A stretch of 35,623 nucleotides of DNA from DAONJL01 sp035405645 [NCBI: bacterium] (lineage in GTDB: Bacteria > JAGOBX01 > DAONJL01), in NCBI GenBank assembly GCA_035405645.1, contig DAONJL010000019.1, positions 1 through 35,623 of the forward strand, given 5' to 3'. Under the pieces are notes generated by a model. That model searched no databases, had not been told where the DNA came from, and was given only the letters and a program-made list of their open reading frames with translations. Numbering within the stretch: the stretch's first letter is position 1; every line of letters begins with the position of its first letter. Shown here piece by piece: positions 7,062 through 16,634 of the stretch. The position numbers were made by a program, and so were the translations under genes.

Positions 7062-9008
7062 ATGAAAATAAAAACAAAATTTTCACTTTTCTTAATAATC
7101 ATTATTGTTGTAAATTTTTATATAATTACCAAATTAACCTTATATTATTTTAAATCAACAATTTATAATCGTTATTCAGTTGACCAGCAAAATGTAATAA
7201 ATACAATCAATAATTATGTAATAAATATTTTAGAATACGAAAAAAAAATAGTTGAATTAAGTCAGCAACAATTTAATCCATTATCAGAACAGGTCCAAAA
7301 AACAATAAAAGAAAAAATAGAAAAATTATTTTTTGAACTAAATATAAAAGAATACTATATAATAAATTCAAAAGGGACAATAATAATTATGCCTTTTACA
7401 ACAGAAGAAAATGTTCTTAATTTTAAAGATAATAAAGGAGACCTATATTTTATAAAAATCATTGATAGCAAACAGGGGAACATAAAATATATAGAACCAA
7501 TAAAAAAAGATAAAGAAATACTTTTAATAAATAAAATAACATATTATACTTATGTAAAAGATATTGACTGGATAATAGGAATAATAACAAATGAAGATGA
7601 ATTATTAAAATCATTTGAAAATATATCTGATAAAATACAAAAAATAGAATTTATAATTTTAATAATAAGTTTGATAATAATAATTTACATTTTAAATAAT
7701 AGTCTAAATAAACCAATAAATGAAATAAAGCGAATAATTGAAAGAATAAAAGAAGGAAAATATGATATAAATTTTGAACGGATAAAAAAATGGAAGAATG
7801 AATTAAGTAATATAGCGCTGGGAATAGATGAAATGAGAAATGTATTATTAAAAAATTTAGTAAATTTGAATGAAGAAAAAAATAAAATAAATGAATTTCT
7901 AACAAAACTATCAGAAAGCATAATAAAAGTAAGTGAAGGTGATTTAACAAAATTAGTAACAATAGATGAAAAAAATGATATAAATAATATGGCAAAATTT
8001 TTTAATTATGCAATAATAAAATTTAATAAACTCATATTAAAATTAACAGATACAATAAATTTATTAACACAAGCAACTTATGATTTACAGACATCATCAT
8101 CACAATTAAATTCAATAATGCAAGGACAAACATCAAAAATAAAAGATATAACATCAGCAATAAATGAAACAACATCATCAATTTCAGATATTGCATCAAA
8201 TTCAAAAAATGCACAGCAAATATCAACAATAGCAAAAGAAAAAGCAAAAGAAGGTGGTATATCAGTTCAGCAGGCAATTGATGGAATGGAAAAAATACAG
8301 GAACGTGTGCAGGAAATCTCACGAAGTATTTCATTACTTGGTGAAAGTGGTCAACAGATAGGCAAAATAGTAGGAGTTATTACACAAATATCAGATCAGA
8401 CATCATTACTTGCATTAAATGCAGCAATTGAAGCAGCGCGAGCAGGTGAACAAGGACGTGGCTTTGCTGTCGTCGCTGATGAAGTTGGAAAGTTAGCAAA
8501 ACGCGTTGCGGAATCAGCAAAAGAAATTCAAGAATTAATTGGTAATATTCAACAGCAAACTGATGGTGCAGTAAAAGGAATGCAAAAAGGAATGGAAGAA
8601 GTTGCTTATGGAACAGATTTAGTTCAACGCACAGGTCAGAGTTTAAATGAAATAATTTCTGTTGTTGATAAAACAGGGAAAATAATTGATGAAATAGCAA
8701 ATACAGTAAATGAACAATCAAAAGTAACAGACAGCATTGCACAAAATGCAAATAAAATAATAGAAAATGCAACAGAAGTAAATCGAACAACAGAAGATTC
8801 TGTTAATAAAATAAATAATCTTTTTATTAGTATGAAAGAATTGCAGGCATTAATAGAAGAATTTAATATAATTGATAAAAATGAATTAAAAAATTATAAA
8901 ATAGATGAAACATTATTTCTGCAAAAGAAAAGTAAAGAAGAAAGCAAAAAAGAAGATAAAGAAGCAAAAGATAAAAAAGGAATAAAATTAGCTGATAATA
9001 ATAAATGA
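7062..9008 (+). CDS. Transmembrane methyl-accepting chemotaxis protein with Cache-like sensor
   Basis: 648 residues. A first membrane helix lies at about 8-30 and an extracytoplasmic domain of about 165 residues follows. That domain ends in [20 protein letters not shown], typical of a single Cache domain. The second membrane helix is at about 195-213, then HAMP and a long coiled-coil signalling domain. The hairpin tip carries [17 protein letters not shown] followed by [20 protein letters not shown], the site that contacts CheA and CheW. The C-terminal 40 residues are Lys/Glu-rich and of low complexity; no CheR-tethering pentapeptide is seen. The ligand is unknown. It sits in the che operon directly before cheA, so it is likely a main receptor of this array. 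Confidence 0.92.
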   Translation: MKIKTKFSLFLIIIIVVNFYIITKLTLYYFKSTIYNRYSVDQQNVINTINNYVINILEYEKKIVELSQQQFNPLSEQVQKTIKEKIEKLFFELNIKEYYIINSKGTIIIMPFTTEENVLNFKDNKGDLYFIKIIDSKQGNIKYIEPIKKDKEILLINKITYYTYVKDIDWIIGIITNEDELLKSFENISDKIQKIEFIILIISLIIIIYILNNSLNKPINEIKRIIERIKEGKYDINFERIKKWKNELSNIALGIDEMRNVLLKNLVNLNEEKNKINEFLTKLSESIIKVSEGDLTKLVTIDEKNDINNMAKFFNYAIIKFNKLILKLTDTINLLTQATYDLQTSSSQLNSIMQGQTSKIKDITSAINETTSSISDIASNSKNAQQISTIAKEKAKEGGISVQQAIDGMEKIQERVQEISRSISLLGESGQQIGKIVGVITQISDQTSLLALNAAIEAARAGEQGRGFAVVADEVGKLAKRVAESAKEIQELIGNIQQQTDGAVKGMQKGMEEVAYGTDLVQRTGQSLNEIISVVDKTGKIIDEIANTVNEQSKVTDSIAQNANKIIENATEVNRTTEDSVNKINNLFISMKELQALIEEFNIIDKNELKNYKIDETLFLQKKSKEESKKEDKEAKDKKGIKLADNNK

Positions 9009-9015
9009 GGCAAAT

Positions 9016-12000
9016 ATGAATAATCCAGATAAAGTATTAACTATTTTTTGTGATGAAGTAATTGAGCATATTGAAGTAATAAATAATAATTTACTTGAAA
9101 TTGAAAAAGCAAAAGTAATTGAAAAAGTAAATCAGGACAATTTCAAGGAATTTATGCGTGCTGCACACACATTAAAAGGTGCTGCGAGAATGGCAGAATT
9201 ACATAATATGGCAAAAGTAGCACACGCACTTGAAAGTATTGTTTTAGCAATTTCCAATGGTTCATTACCGCTTCAAACTACAGTTATTGATATGCTCTTT
9301 GAAGCAATTGATGAAATTAAAAATATTATTGATTTATTAAAAAATTCTGGTGATAAATCTGTTGATAATAATCTTGATATAATATTAAAAAAACTTGAAT
9401 TATTTGTCGAAGAAGAAAAAAAAGAAAAAGCACCTGATACGCAGATTAAAAATACCGCCAGAAAAGAAGAAACAAAAACAATTGTAGAAAATACAGAAAA
9501 AAAAGAAGCGCCAAAAAAAGTGCCTGAAAAAATAAATAAAGAAGAAGAAAAAAAAGAAATTGATGCAAAAGGTCGTGAAAAATTTCCGGCTTGGAATCCA
9601 AATGATTATGAATTAGTATTAGAAGATTTTTTATCAGAGGCTGAAGAATGTTTAGAGCGTATAAATACAAATCTTATCAAATTAGAAGAAGAAAAAAGTA
9701 TTGAAATATTAAATGAAATATTTCGCGCTGCTCATACATTAAAAGGCAATTCTGGAACTGTTAATCTTTTATCAGTTCAAAATCTTACACACGCAATTGA
9801 AAATATCTTTGATGATTTAAGAAATGAAAAATATGAAGTAACACAGGATATAATTGATGTGCTATTAAAATGTATGGATGTATTGGGTGAAATATTTACA
9901 AAAATCAGACAACGCGAAATTATTGATATTGATGTTCATTCACTAATCGATTTATTAAATGCAATAAAAAATAATTTACTTGAAGAAGCGCAGGCTGCTC
10001 AAATGCGTGAAAATAAAGATGATATTAAATCGAAATTATCAGCATTATCTGCTACAATGGAAGATTCTAAAGATAAAATACTTAAAAATTCTCAAAAAAT
10101 TATTCAAAAACAGACAATAAGAGTTGATAGTCAAAAACTTGATAATATTATGAATCTTGTTGGGGAATTAGTAATAAATAAAATAAGTTTAGATGAACAA
10201 TTACAAAAATTAAATATGTTATTACTTGATATTGAAAAAAATAGAAAATTAATGAATCAAATGAAAATCGATGCACTAATTGATAAAAAAAGTTCTTATA
10301 AATCCTTATTAAAAGATATAAAAAAAATAGTGACTGATACTTTTCTAATTGAAGATGAAGCAAATAGATGTGAAGCAATAATTAATGCAATTGATTTGTT
10401 ATTTGAAAAACAATTAGAAAATCGTCAGGTTGCAGATGACTGGATGACTGAACTCAATGATGAAATAAAATCAATTAGTTCAGATTTAAATAAAATTTCT
10501 TCAATCAGTTATGAAATAATGCAGGGTCTTATTGATTCAACGGACCAAGTTGGTTTTATAACAAAAGAATTGCAGAATGAAGTAATGAAAACGCGAATGG
10601 TGCCTGTCTCAAATATTTTTAATAAATTTCCGAGAACAGTTCGTGATTTATCACACGCAATGAAAAAAAATATTAAATTAGAAATATTTGGTGAAGAAAC
10701 AGAATTAGATAAAAATGTAATTGATAAAATGGGCGATCCATTAATGCATTTAATAAGGAATTGCATTGACCATGGAATTGAATTACCTGAAGTGAGAATT
10801 AAAAAAGGGAAACCAGAACAGGGAACAATCAAACTATCAGCATATTATAGAGGAAATCAGGTTATAATCGAAGTTGAAGATGATGGTGCTGGTCTTGATT
10901 CGCAAAAAATATTAAAAAAAGCAATTGAAAAGGGATTAGTTACAGAAGAAGAAAGTGTTCAATTAACAAAAAAACAAATATATAATTTTATTTTTTCTCC
11001 GGGTTTTTCAACTGCTGAAAAAATTACTGATATATCAGGTCGCGGTGTTGGAATGGATGTGGTTCGTGATAATATTACTCAATTAAAAGGTATTGTTGAT
11101 GTTGAATCAAAAGAAGGTGAATATACAAAATTTATAATTAAATTGCCTTTAACTGTTGCTATCATTCAAGTTCTACTTGTGAAAGTAACAACTGAAATAT
11201 TTGCTATACCAGTATTTAATATTGAAGAAACATTAAAAATATTACCAGACCAGATAAAAAAAGTTGGTGATAAAGATGTAATAAACATACGAGGGGAAGT
11301 TGTTTCTGTAGTTAATTTAAGAGATGTGCTCGAACTTAATTTAATTGAAACAGAACCGAAAGAAGATAATTTCATTTCAATATGTGTTGTTGGACTTGCT
11401 GATAAAAGAATAGGTTTTGTCGTTGAAGAATTATTAGGTAATCAGGAAGTTGTTATAAAAAATTTAGGCTCATATTTCCAAAAAATAAAACATATTTCTG
11501 GTGCCACAATTTTAGGGAGTGGTAAAATTATTTTAATTTTAGATATACCTGCATTAATAAATACTTCCTGTGAAGGTGAATATTCAATTTCTTCATTTAA
11601 ATTTGTTCAACAAATTGAAGAGACTATAGCAGAGAAACCAAAAGAAGAAATTAAAGAACAGAAAAAGGAAGAACAAAAAGAAATATTAAAAGAAGATAAA
11701 ATACAAACACAAAAGAAAATATTGATTGTTGAGGATTCAAAAAGTATAAGAACAATAATCAGGTCTTTTTTAGAAGAAGCAAATTATATTGTTGAAGAAG
11801 CAGTAGATGGTTATGATGGTTTGCAGAAAGCAAAAGAAAAGCAATATGATATAATTTGTACTGATATAACAATGCCGCGAATGGATGGTTATACATTAAC
11901 AAAAAATTTGCGAAAAATAGAAAATTATAAATTGAAACCAATTATTATTATTTCTTCTCACGATAGAGAAGTAGATAAATTAAAAGGTTTTGAAGCAGGT

Positions 12001-12075
12001 GCAGATGATTATATACTTAAACCACTAGATAAAGAATATTTTCTCGACCATATTAAAAAATTTTTAAATAAATAA
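9016..12075 (+). CDS. cheA: Hybrid CheA histidine kinase with two Hpt domains and a C-terminal receiver
   Basis: 1019 residues. Hpt1 carries His51 in HTLKGAARM and Hpt2 carries His240 in HTLKGNSG. A Lys/Glu-rich linker joins them. P3 starts at about 366 (VDSQKLDNIMNLVGELV) and is unusually long, with an extra predominantly helical insert at about 400-515 before MKTRMVPV. The kinase domain shows the N box HLIRNCIDHG at 578-587, G1 EDDGAGLD at 621-628 and G2 GRGVGMDVV at 675-683. A CheW-like P5 spans about 712-850. The receiver has Glu906/Asp907, acceptor Asp950 and Lys1002. This is the central kinase of the array; the fused receiver probably acts as a phosphate sink or internal relay. Start chosen at the ATG just after the MCP stop. 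Confidence 0.95.
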   Translation: MNNPDKVLTIFCDEVIEHIEVINNNLLEIEKAKVIEKVNQDNFKEFMRAAHTLKGAARMAELHNMAKVAHALESIVLAISNGSLPLQTTVIDMLFEAIDEIKNIIDLLKNSGDKSVDNNLDIILKKLELFVEEEKKEKAPDTQIKNTARKEETKTIVENTEKKEAPKKVPEKINKEEEKKEIDAKGREKFPAWNPNDYELVLEDFLSEAEECLERINTNLIKLEEEKSIEILNEIFRAAHTLKGNSGTVNLLSVQNLTHAIENIFDDLRNEKYEVTQDIIDVLLKCMDVLGEIFTKIRQREIIDIDVHSLIDLLNAIKNNLLEEAQAAQMRENKDDIKSKLSALSATMEDSKDKILKNSQKIIQKQTIRVDSQKLDNIMNLVGELVINKISLDEQLQKLNMLLLDIEKNRKLMNQMKIDALIDKKSSYKSLLKDIKKIVTDTFLIEDEANRCEAIINAIDLLFEKQLENRQVADDWMTELNDEIKSISSDLNKISSISYEIMQGLIDSTDQVGFITKELQNEVMKTRMVPVSNIFNKFPRTVRDLSHAMKKNIKLEIFGEETELDKNVIDKMGDPLMHLIRNCIDHGIELPEVRIKKGKPEQGTIKLSAYYRGNQVIIEVEDDGAGLDSQKILKKAIEKGLVTEEESVQLTKKQIYNFIFSPGFSTAEKITDISGRGVGMDVVRDNITQLKGIVDVESKEGEYTKFIIKLPLTVAIIQVLLVKVTTEIFAIPVFNIEETLKILPDQIKKVGDKDVINIRGEVVSVVNLRDVLELNLIETEPKEDNFISICVVGLADKRIGFVVEELLGNQEVVIKNLGSYFQKIKHISGATILGSGKIILILDIPALINTSCEGEYSISSFKFVQQIEETIAEKPKEEIKEQKKEEQKEILKEDKIQTQKKILIVEDSKSIRTIIRSFLEEANYIVEEAVDGYDGLQKAKEKQYDIICTDITMPRMDGYTLTKNLRKIENYKLKPIIIISSHDREVDKLKGFEAGADDYILKPLDKEYFLDHIKKFLNK

Positions 12076-12090
12076 AGGTGAAAATTAAAA

Positions 12091-12624
12091 ATGAATCTAA
12101 ATCTTGGACAATTTAAAAAAAGTGCTAAAAAGCAGAATGAGAAAAAAGATGTAACTCAATTTGAAAATGTTAAACAAATTGTTTGTTTCTTTTTAGATAC
12201 GCAAGAATATGGTATTGAAATAGAATATATTTCAGAAGTTGTTTCATTGTTACCTATTACTCGCTTAATTCATGTACCAAATTTTGTTAAAGGTGTAATG
12301 AATTTACGCGGCAATATTATTGGTGTGATTGACATTAAAGTTTTTTTTAACCTTACTCCAATTAAAGAAAATATTGATACAAAAATTATTGTAACTAATT
12401 ATAAAGAAAAAACAGTTGGTTTAATGGTTGATAAGATTTCAGAAATTCAGTTAATAAATATTAACGCTATTTTACCGACGCCACCAACTGTTCCTAAAAG
12501 ACAACAAACTTTTTTAAAAGGCGTTATACAATTAAAAGAACATCCTTTAATGATTTTAAATATTGAAGAATTATTGTTTTGTGAGGACGCTAAACAATTT
12601 GAAGAAAAAACAACAAATTTTTAA
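12091..12624 (+). CDS. cheW: CheW coupling protein
   Basis: 177 residues. After a 28-residue charged N-terminal extension comes a complete CheW fold: CFFLDTQEYGIEIEYISEVV, then the hallmark VKGVMNLRGNIIGVIDI, then VGLMVDKISEI. CheW links MCP tips to the P5 domain of CheA in the receptor array at the membrane. The gene lies 15 bases after cheA and 31 bases before the second MCP. The N-terminal extension is longer than in enteric CheW and has no recognised motif. Confidence 0.92.
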   Translation: MNLNLGQFKKSAKKQNEKKDVTQFENVKQIVCFFLDTQEYGIEIEYISEVVSLLPITRLIHVPNFVKGVMNLRGNIIGVIDIKVFFNLTPIKENIDTKIIVTNYKEKTVGLMVDKISEIQLININAILPTPPTVPKRQQTFLKGVIQLKEHPLMILNIEELLFCEDAKQFEEKTTNF

Positions 12625-12655
12625 TTTTAATTATGTTTCGTTTTGAGGTGAATTT

Positions 12656-14050
12656 ATGGATAAATTTAAAAATAAAAAAATTATCAAATTAATTTTTTAT
12701 TTTTTTCTATTGTTGCTTCCTTTATTTATTTTCTTTGTTATTACTATTTTTACTTATAAAAACCAATATTTTTTTACTATATCTTTTATTTCTTTTTTAG
12801 GCACATCTGCTTTATTACTTTTGTTTGCTTTCATAATTTATAAAAATTTTATTTCACAAATTAATCATTTTTTACAGGTTATTATGAATATCACAAAAGG
12901 CGAGGGTAATCTTACACAAAGAATAAAAATTGAAGGTGATGATGAATTTTCTTATTTAGGTATGTGGTTAAATAATTTAATTGAGAAAATTCACGACATA
13001 GTTTTTAAAATGAAATTATCTTCTCTAACTGTTGAAGAGCAAAATAAAAATCTTACTGTTAATTCAAATAGTTCAAAAGAACATGCTGAAATTTTAAGTA
13101 ATTCTATTTCAAAAATAAAAGAAGCATTAAATAATCTCAATAATTTAAGTAATCAAATAAATATAAATTTATCAACAGAAACAAAAACATTTAAAGATTC
13201 TTATACAAAAATAGAACTCATAACAGAATCAATTAAAAAAATTGCTGAAAATGCAATAAAAGCAAGTGAATACTCTGAAAATGTAATTAATGAAGTTCAA
13301 AACGGCGTTAAAAAAATGCAGGAAAATGTTCAAAGTATGGAAAAAATCAAAAATGAAACAAGTAGTTCTGCAAAAGCAATTGAAGATTTAGGCGTTCGTG
13401 CAAAAGAAATCGGCACTATTATTAAAACAATTCAAGAAATTGCAGAACAAACAAATTTACTTGCTCTTAATGCAGCAATTGAAGCAGCAAGAGCTGGTGA
13501 GCATGGTCGTGGCTTTGCTGTCGTTGCTGATGAAGTCCGTAAACTTGCTGAAAAATCACGCACTCAATCTGAAAGTATAGCAACAATTATAGAAGGTATT
13601 CAACAAGCAACACAAAAAGCAATTAAACATATGGAAGTTACTGAAAATTCAGTTTTAAAAGGTGTTGAATTAAATAAAGAAGTTAATAATGAATTCAGTC
13701 AAATAGTTAATGCTGTAAAATTAGCAACTGATTTAATGAAAGATATTTGTGCTTCTACAGAAAAGCAATCAAATGAATCTGAAGAAATTTTACGAATGAT
13801 AAAAGAGATACAAAAACATATTCGTGAAATAAATAAAGCATCAGAAAAACAGACTGAAGAAAGTAATGAAATTACAAAAGCAATTGAAGAGTTATCAACA
13901 ATCGTAAATAAAACATTAGAAGAATCTGCAATAATATCAGAAATTTCTAAAATATTAAATAAGGAAGCTGAAACTTTATTAAAGATTGTTAATCAATTTA
14001 GAATTGAAGTTAAAAAAGATAAATTAGGCATTACAGAAGTAGAAGTATAA
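12656..14050 (+). CDS. Methyl-accepting chemotaxis protein with almost no periplasmic domain
   Basis: 464 residues. Two hydrophobic helices at about 8-31 and 39-62 are joined by a loop of only about seven residues, so there is no external ligand domain. HAMP (about 64-115) and the signalling coiled coil follow. The hairpin tip reads [20 protein letters not shown] then [20 protein letters not shown]. Such receptors usually sense something in or at the membrane, or inside the cell, for example energy state. A good GAGGTG ribosome-binding site precedes the ATG. The stop is one base from the nikR start, which suggests tight coupling and raises the possibility that nickel-linked stimuli matter, though nothing in the protein itself shows that. 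Confidence 0.9.
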   Translation: MDKFKNKKIIKLIFYFFLLLLPLFIFFVITIFTYKNQYFFTISFISFLGTSALLLLFAFIIYKNFISQINHFLQVIMNITKGEGNLTQRIKIEGDDEFSYLGMWLNNLIEKIHDIVFKMKLSSLTVEEQNKNLTVNSNSSKEHAEILSNSISKIKEALNNLNNLSNQININLSTETKTFKDSYTKIELITESIKKIAENAIKASEYSENVINEVQNGVKKMQENVQSMEKIKNETSSSAKAIEDLGVRAKEIGTIIKTIQEIAEQTNLLALNAAIEAARAGEHGRGFAVVADEVRKLAEKSRTQSESIATIIEGIQQATQKAIKHMEVTENSVLKGVELNKEVNNEFSQIVNAVKLATDLMKDICASTEKQSNESEEILRMIKEIQKHIREINKASEKQTEESNEITKAIEELSTIVNKTLEESAIISEISKILNKEAETLLKIVNQFRIEVKKDKLGITEVEV

Positions 14051-14051
14051 A

Positions 14052-14468
14052 ATGGAAAAATTAAAAAGATTTGGCGTCTCTATTGAAAAAGAGTTATTAT
14101 TAAAATTTGATAAATATATTCAAGATAAAAATTATACTAATCGTTCAGAAGCAATAAGAGATTTAATTCGCAAAGAATTTGTTTTTGAACAATGGAAAGA
14201 AGATAATAGTGAAGTTGCTGGTGCTATTACAATTATTTATGACCATCATAAACGCGAATTAGTTAATCGTTTATTAGATATTCAGCATAATTATCAGGAA
14301 TGTATAATAGCCACACAGCATATTCATTTAGACCATCATAATTGCCTTGAAATAATTGCTGTTAAAGGCTCTCCAAAAAAACTCGAAGAATTAGCAAATA
14401 AATTAAGAGTTGAAAAGGGTGTAAAACATTCAACATTAAATATGACCACAACAGGTAAAAATATATAA
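14052..14468 (+). CDS. nikR: NikR nickel-responsive ribbon-helix-helix regulator
   Basis: 138 residues. A ribbon-helix-helix DNA-binding domain at 1-45 (RFGVSIEKELLLKFDKYI, TNRSEAIRDLIR) is followed by the ACT-like metal-binding domain. All four high-affinity nickel ligands of E. coli NikR (His76, His87, His89, Cys95) appear with a constant offset of three: His79, His90, His92 and Cys98. It should thus be a working nickel-dependent repressor or regulator, acting as a tetramer. It is co-transcribed with the che genes, starting one base after the MCP stop and ending two bases before fliJ. No nickel transporter or nickel enzyme is in the window, and I could not find a clear NikR operator. Confidence 0.92.
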   Translation: MEKLKRFGVSIEKELLLKFDKYIQDKNYTNRSEAIRDLIRKEFVFEQWKEDNSEVAGAITIIYDHHKRELVNRLLDIQHNYQECIIATQHIHLDHHNCLEIIAVKGSPKKLEELANKLRVEKGVKHSTLNMTTTGKNI

Positions 14469-14470
14469 CT

Positions 14471-14932
14471 ATGAAATTTCAATTTAGATTACAAAAAGTT
14501 CTTGATTTAAGAAAACACGAAGAAGAAAATATAAAAAATCAACTTGCTATCTTAGCAAAAGAATTACAAATTGAAAAAAGAAATCTTTATAATCTTCAGT
14601 TAGAGCAAAATAAAATTTTATCTGAAATAAATCTTTTAACTGGTAAAACAATTGATATAAATGAATTATTATGGAAAAGAAATTATATATTAAAACTTGA
14701 TAATGAAATAATGCTGCAAAAAAAAATTATTATTCAACTCGAAAATGAACATAAAAATATGATTGCTAAATATATTGAAATAACTAAAAAAGTTAAAGTG
14801 CTTGAAAAATTAAAAGAAAAATTATATAAAAAATTTATTAAAGAATTAGAGAGGGAAGAACAGAATTTTCTTGATGAAATTGGTACTAATCAATTTATCA
14901 GAAATAAAATTGCTTTGCAAAAAAGTCAATAA
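14471..14932 (+). CDS. fliJ: FliJ flagellar export chaperone/ATPase stalk protein
   Basis: 153 residues, almost wholly predicted coiled coil. The N-terminal signature FQFRLQKVLDLRKHEEE and the C-terminal VLEKLKEKLYKKFIKELERE followed by EQNFLDEI are typical of FliJ. FliJ sits in the FliI hexamer of the flagellar type III export apparatus and helps recycle export chaperones. Finding it at the end of the che operon, not beside fliI, is unusual. The short length and coiled-coil nature make sequence similarity weak by nature, but the two end motifs and the flagellar context agree. Confidence 0.82.
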   Translation: MKFQFRLQKVLDLRKHEEENIKNQLAILAKELQIEKRNLYNLQLEQNKILSEINLLTGKTIDINELLWKRNYILKLDNEIMLQKKIIIQLENEHKNMIAKYIEITKKVKVLEKLKEKLYKKFIKELEREEQNFLDEIGTNQFIRNKIALQKSQ

Positions 14933-14959
14933 ATAAATATTTTTAATTAAATGAATTTC

Positions 14960-14988
14960 TTTACAATTATTAAATTTTATATTACTAT
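14960..14988 (+). promoter_or_regulatory. Promoter of the fdrA operon
   Basis: TTTACA (14960-14965) and TACTAT (14983-14988) are 17 bases apart. A strong AAGGAG site at 15021-15026 precedes the fdrA ATG at 15034. The 101-base gap after fliJ is the only break between these plus-strand gene groups. Confidence 0.55.
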
Positions 14989-15033
14989 ATATTATTTAAT
15001 TTTATATCTATTTTCCTTGAAAGGAGAAAAATA

Positions 15034-16614
15034 ATGTTAGAAAATTTAATTTTACCAAACAGATATTATGATTCTGTTTTACTTATGTCTGTTGCTTCAA
15101 AAATTAAAGCAATTGATGGAATCAATGATATTTCTCTTATGATGGGAACTGATGCAAACAAAAATGTTTTAAAAGAAACAAATTTTTTAACCGAAACAGG
15201 TGCATCAGCAAAACCAGATGATTTAATTATTGCAATAAATTTTAATGAGAAAAAAATCAAAAAAGAAAATATCATTTCAATTGTTGAAGAATATTTAAAG
15301 AAAGAACAATCTATGCAAAAAAAAGATAGCAGTGAAGAATATAAATCAATTGAATCAGCCTTAAAAAATAATGATGATTTAAATTTAGTATTTTTTTCAA
15401 TTCCTGGAACTTATGTAAAATCAGAAGCAGAAATAGCATTAAAACACGACAAAAATATTATGATATTTAGTGATAATGTATCAATTGAAGAAGAAAAATA
15501 TTTAAAAAATTTAGCGTATGAAAAAGGCTTAATTGTTATGGGACCAGATTGTGGGACTGCAATAATAAATGGTATTGGTCTTGGCTTTGCTAATAAAGTT
15601 AAAAAAGGTGATATTGGTATTGTTGGTGCAGCTGGTACTGGCATTCAAGAAGTTACTTCTATTTTAGATAAATTTGAACTTGGTATCAGTCAGGCAATTG
15701 GCACTGGCGGTCGTGATTTATCTGCTGAAATTGGCGGTTTAAGTATGATGACTGCTATAAACGCTTTATTAGAAGATAATCAGACTAAAATAATAATTTT
15801 AATTTCAAAACCTCCTGCTCCAGATGTTGAAGATAAAATATTAAATTTTTTAAAAGATAAATCAAAAAAATTTGTTATTACTTTTTTGAATTCTCAAAAA
15901 GATTATTCTGATTATGGTAATTTATACTTTGCTAAAACACTTGAAGAAGGTGCTTTAAAATGTGTTGCAATTTATAATGATTCAACTTATAACATTAAAC
16001 CATTTATTATTTCTGATGAAGAAATAAATAATAGAATTAAAAAAATTCATTCTAATTTTTCTGATGAACAAAAATATTTAAGAGGACTTTATTCAGGTGG
16101 AACTTTATGTGATGAAACTTATTTCATTTTAGAAAAATTAGATTTTTTTATTTATTCAAATAGAGCAAAAAAAGATGAACATAAATTAAAAAATATTTAT
16201 AAATCAGAAAGAAATACTTTACTTGATATGGGCGAAGATGAATTTACTCGTGGAACTCCACATCCTATGATTGATTTTACAAAACGCTGCGAACGAATGA
16301 TACAGGAAGCGAACGATAAAGAAACAGCAATAATTTTATTTGACCTTGTTTTAGGTTATGGTGCACATCCAAAACCACTTGAACCTTTATTAGAGACAAT
16401 CAAGAAAATAAAAAAAATATGTGCAAAAGAAAAAAGAAATATTGCATTTATATGTGCATTATGTGGGACAAAAGGTGATATTCAAAATTATGATTTATGT
16501 TTTAAAGAATTACAAAAAGCAGATGTAAATGTTTTCACGACAAATGCACAAGCAGCAAGATTTGCTGCTCTTTTATTAAATCCAAATTTATCTATTAATG
16601 ATTTAAAAATTTAA
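15034..16614 (+). CDS. fdrA: FdrA-family acyl-CoA-synthetase-like protein
   Basis: 526 residues, similar in size to E. coli FdrA. It shows the succinyl-CoA-synthetase-like ligase motifs GPDCGTAI at 170-177, GIVGAAGTGIQEV at 195-207 and IGTGGRDLS at 222-230, and the C-terminal LGYGAHPKPLEPL and CALCGTKGD. In E. coli the fdrA-ylbE-ylbF gene group with a carbamate kinase works in anaerobic allantoin breakdown, making carbamoyl phosphate from oxamate-type intermediates. Here only the ylbE-type partner (DUF1116) follows, 20 bases downstream. The substrate is therefore open. A promoter and a strong ribosome-binding site precede it. Confidence 0.85.
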   Translation: MLENLILPNRYYDSVLLMSVASKIKAIDGINDISLMMGTDANKNVLKETNFLTETGASAKPDDLIIAINFNEKKIKKENIISIVEEYLKKEQSMQKKDSSEEYKSIESALKNNDDLNLVFFSIPGTYVKSEAEIALKHDKNIMIFSDNVSIEEEKYLKNLAYEKGLIVMGPDCGTAIINGIGLGFANKVKKGDIGIVGAAGTGIQEVTSILDKFELGISQAIGTGGRDLSAEIGGLSMMTAINALLEDNQTKIIILISKPPAPDVEDKILNFLKDKSKKFVITFLNSQKDYSDYGNLYFAKTLEEGALKCVAIYNDSTYNIKPFIISDEEINNRIKKIHSNFSDEQKYLRGLYSGGTLCDETYFILEKLDFFIYSNRAKKDEHKLKNIYKSERNTLLDMGEDEFTRGTPHPMIDFTKRCERMIQEANDKETAIILFDLVLGYGAHPKPLEPLLETIKKIKKICAKEKRNIAFICALCGTKGDIQNYDLCFKELQKADVNVFTTNAQAARFAALLLNPNLSINDLKI

Positions 16615-16634
16615 AAAATTGAAAGGAGAAAAAA

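Noticed and set aside
7651-8790. Several minus-strand open frames opposite the MCP gene (and similar ones opposite cheA)
   Set aside because: They are rich in Leu, Phe and His, have no family signature, and mirror the helical-repeat codons of the real genes on the other strand.
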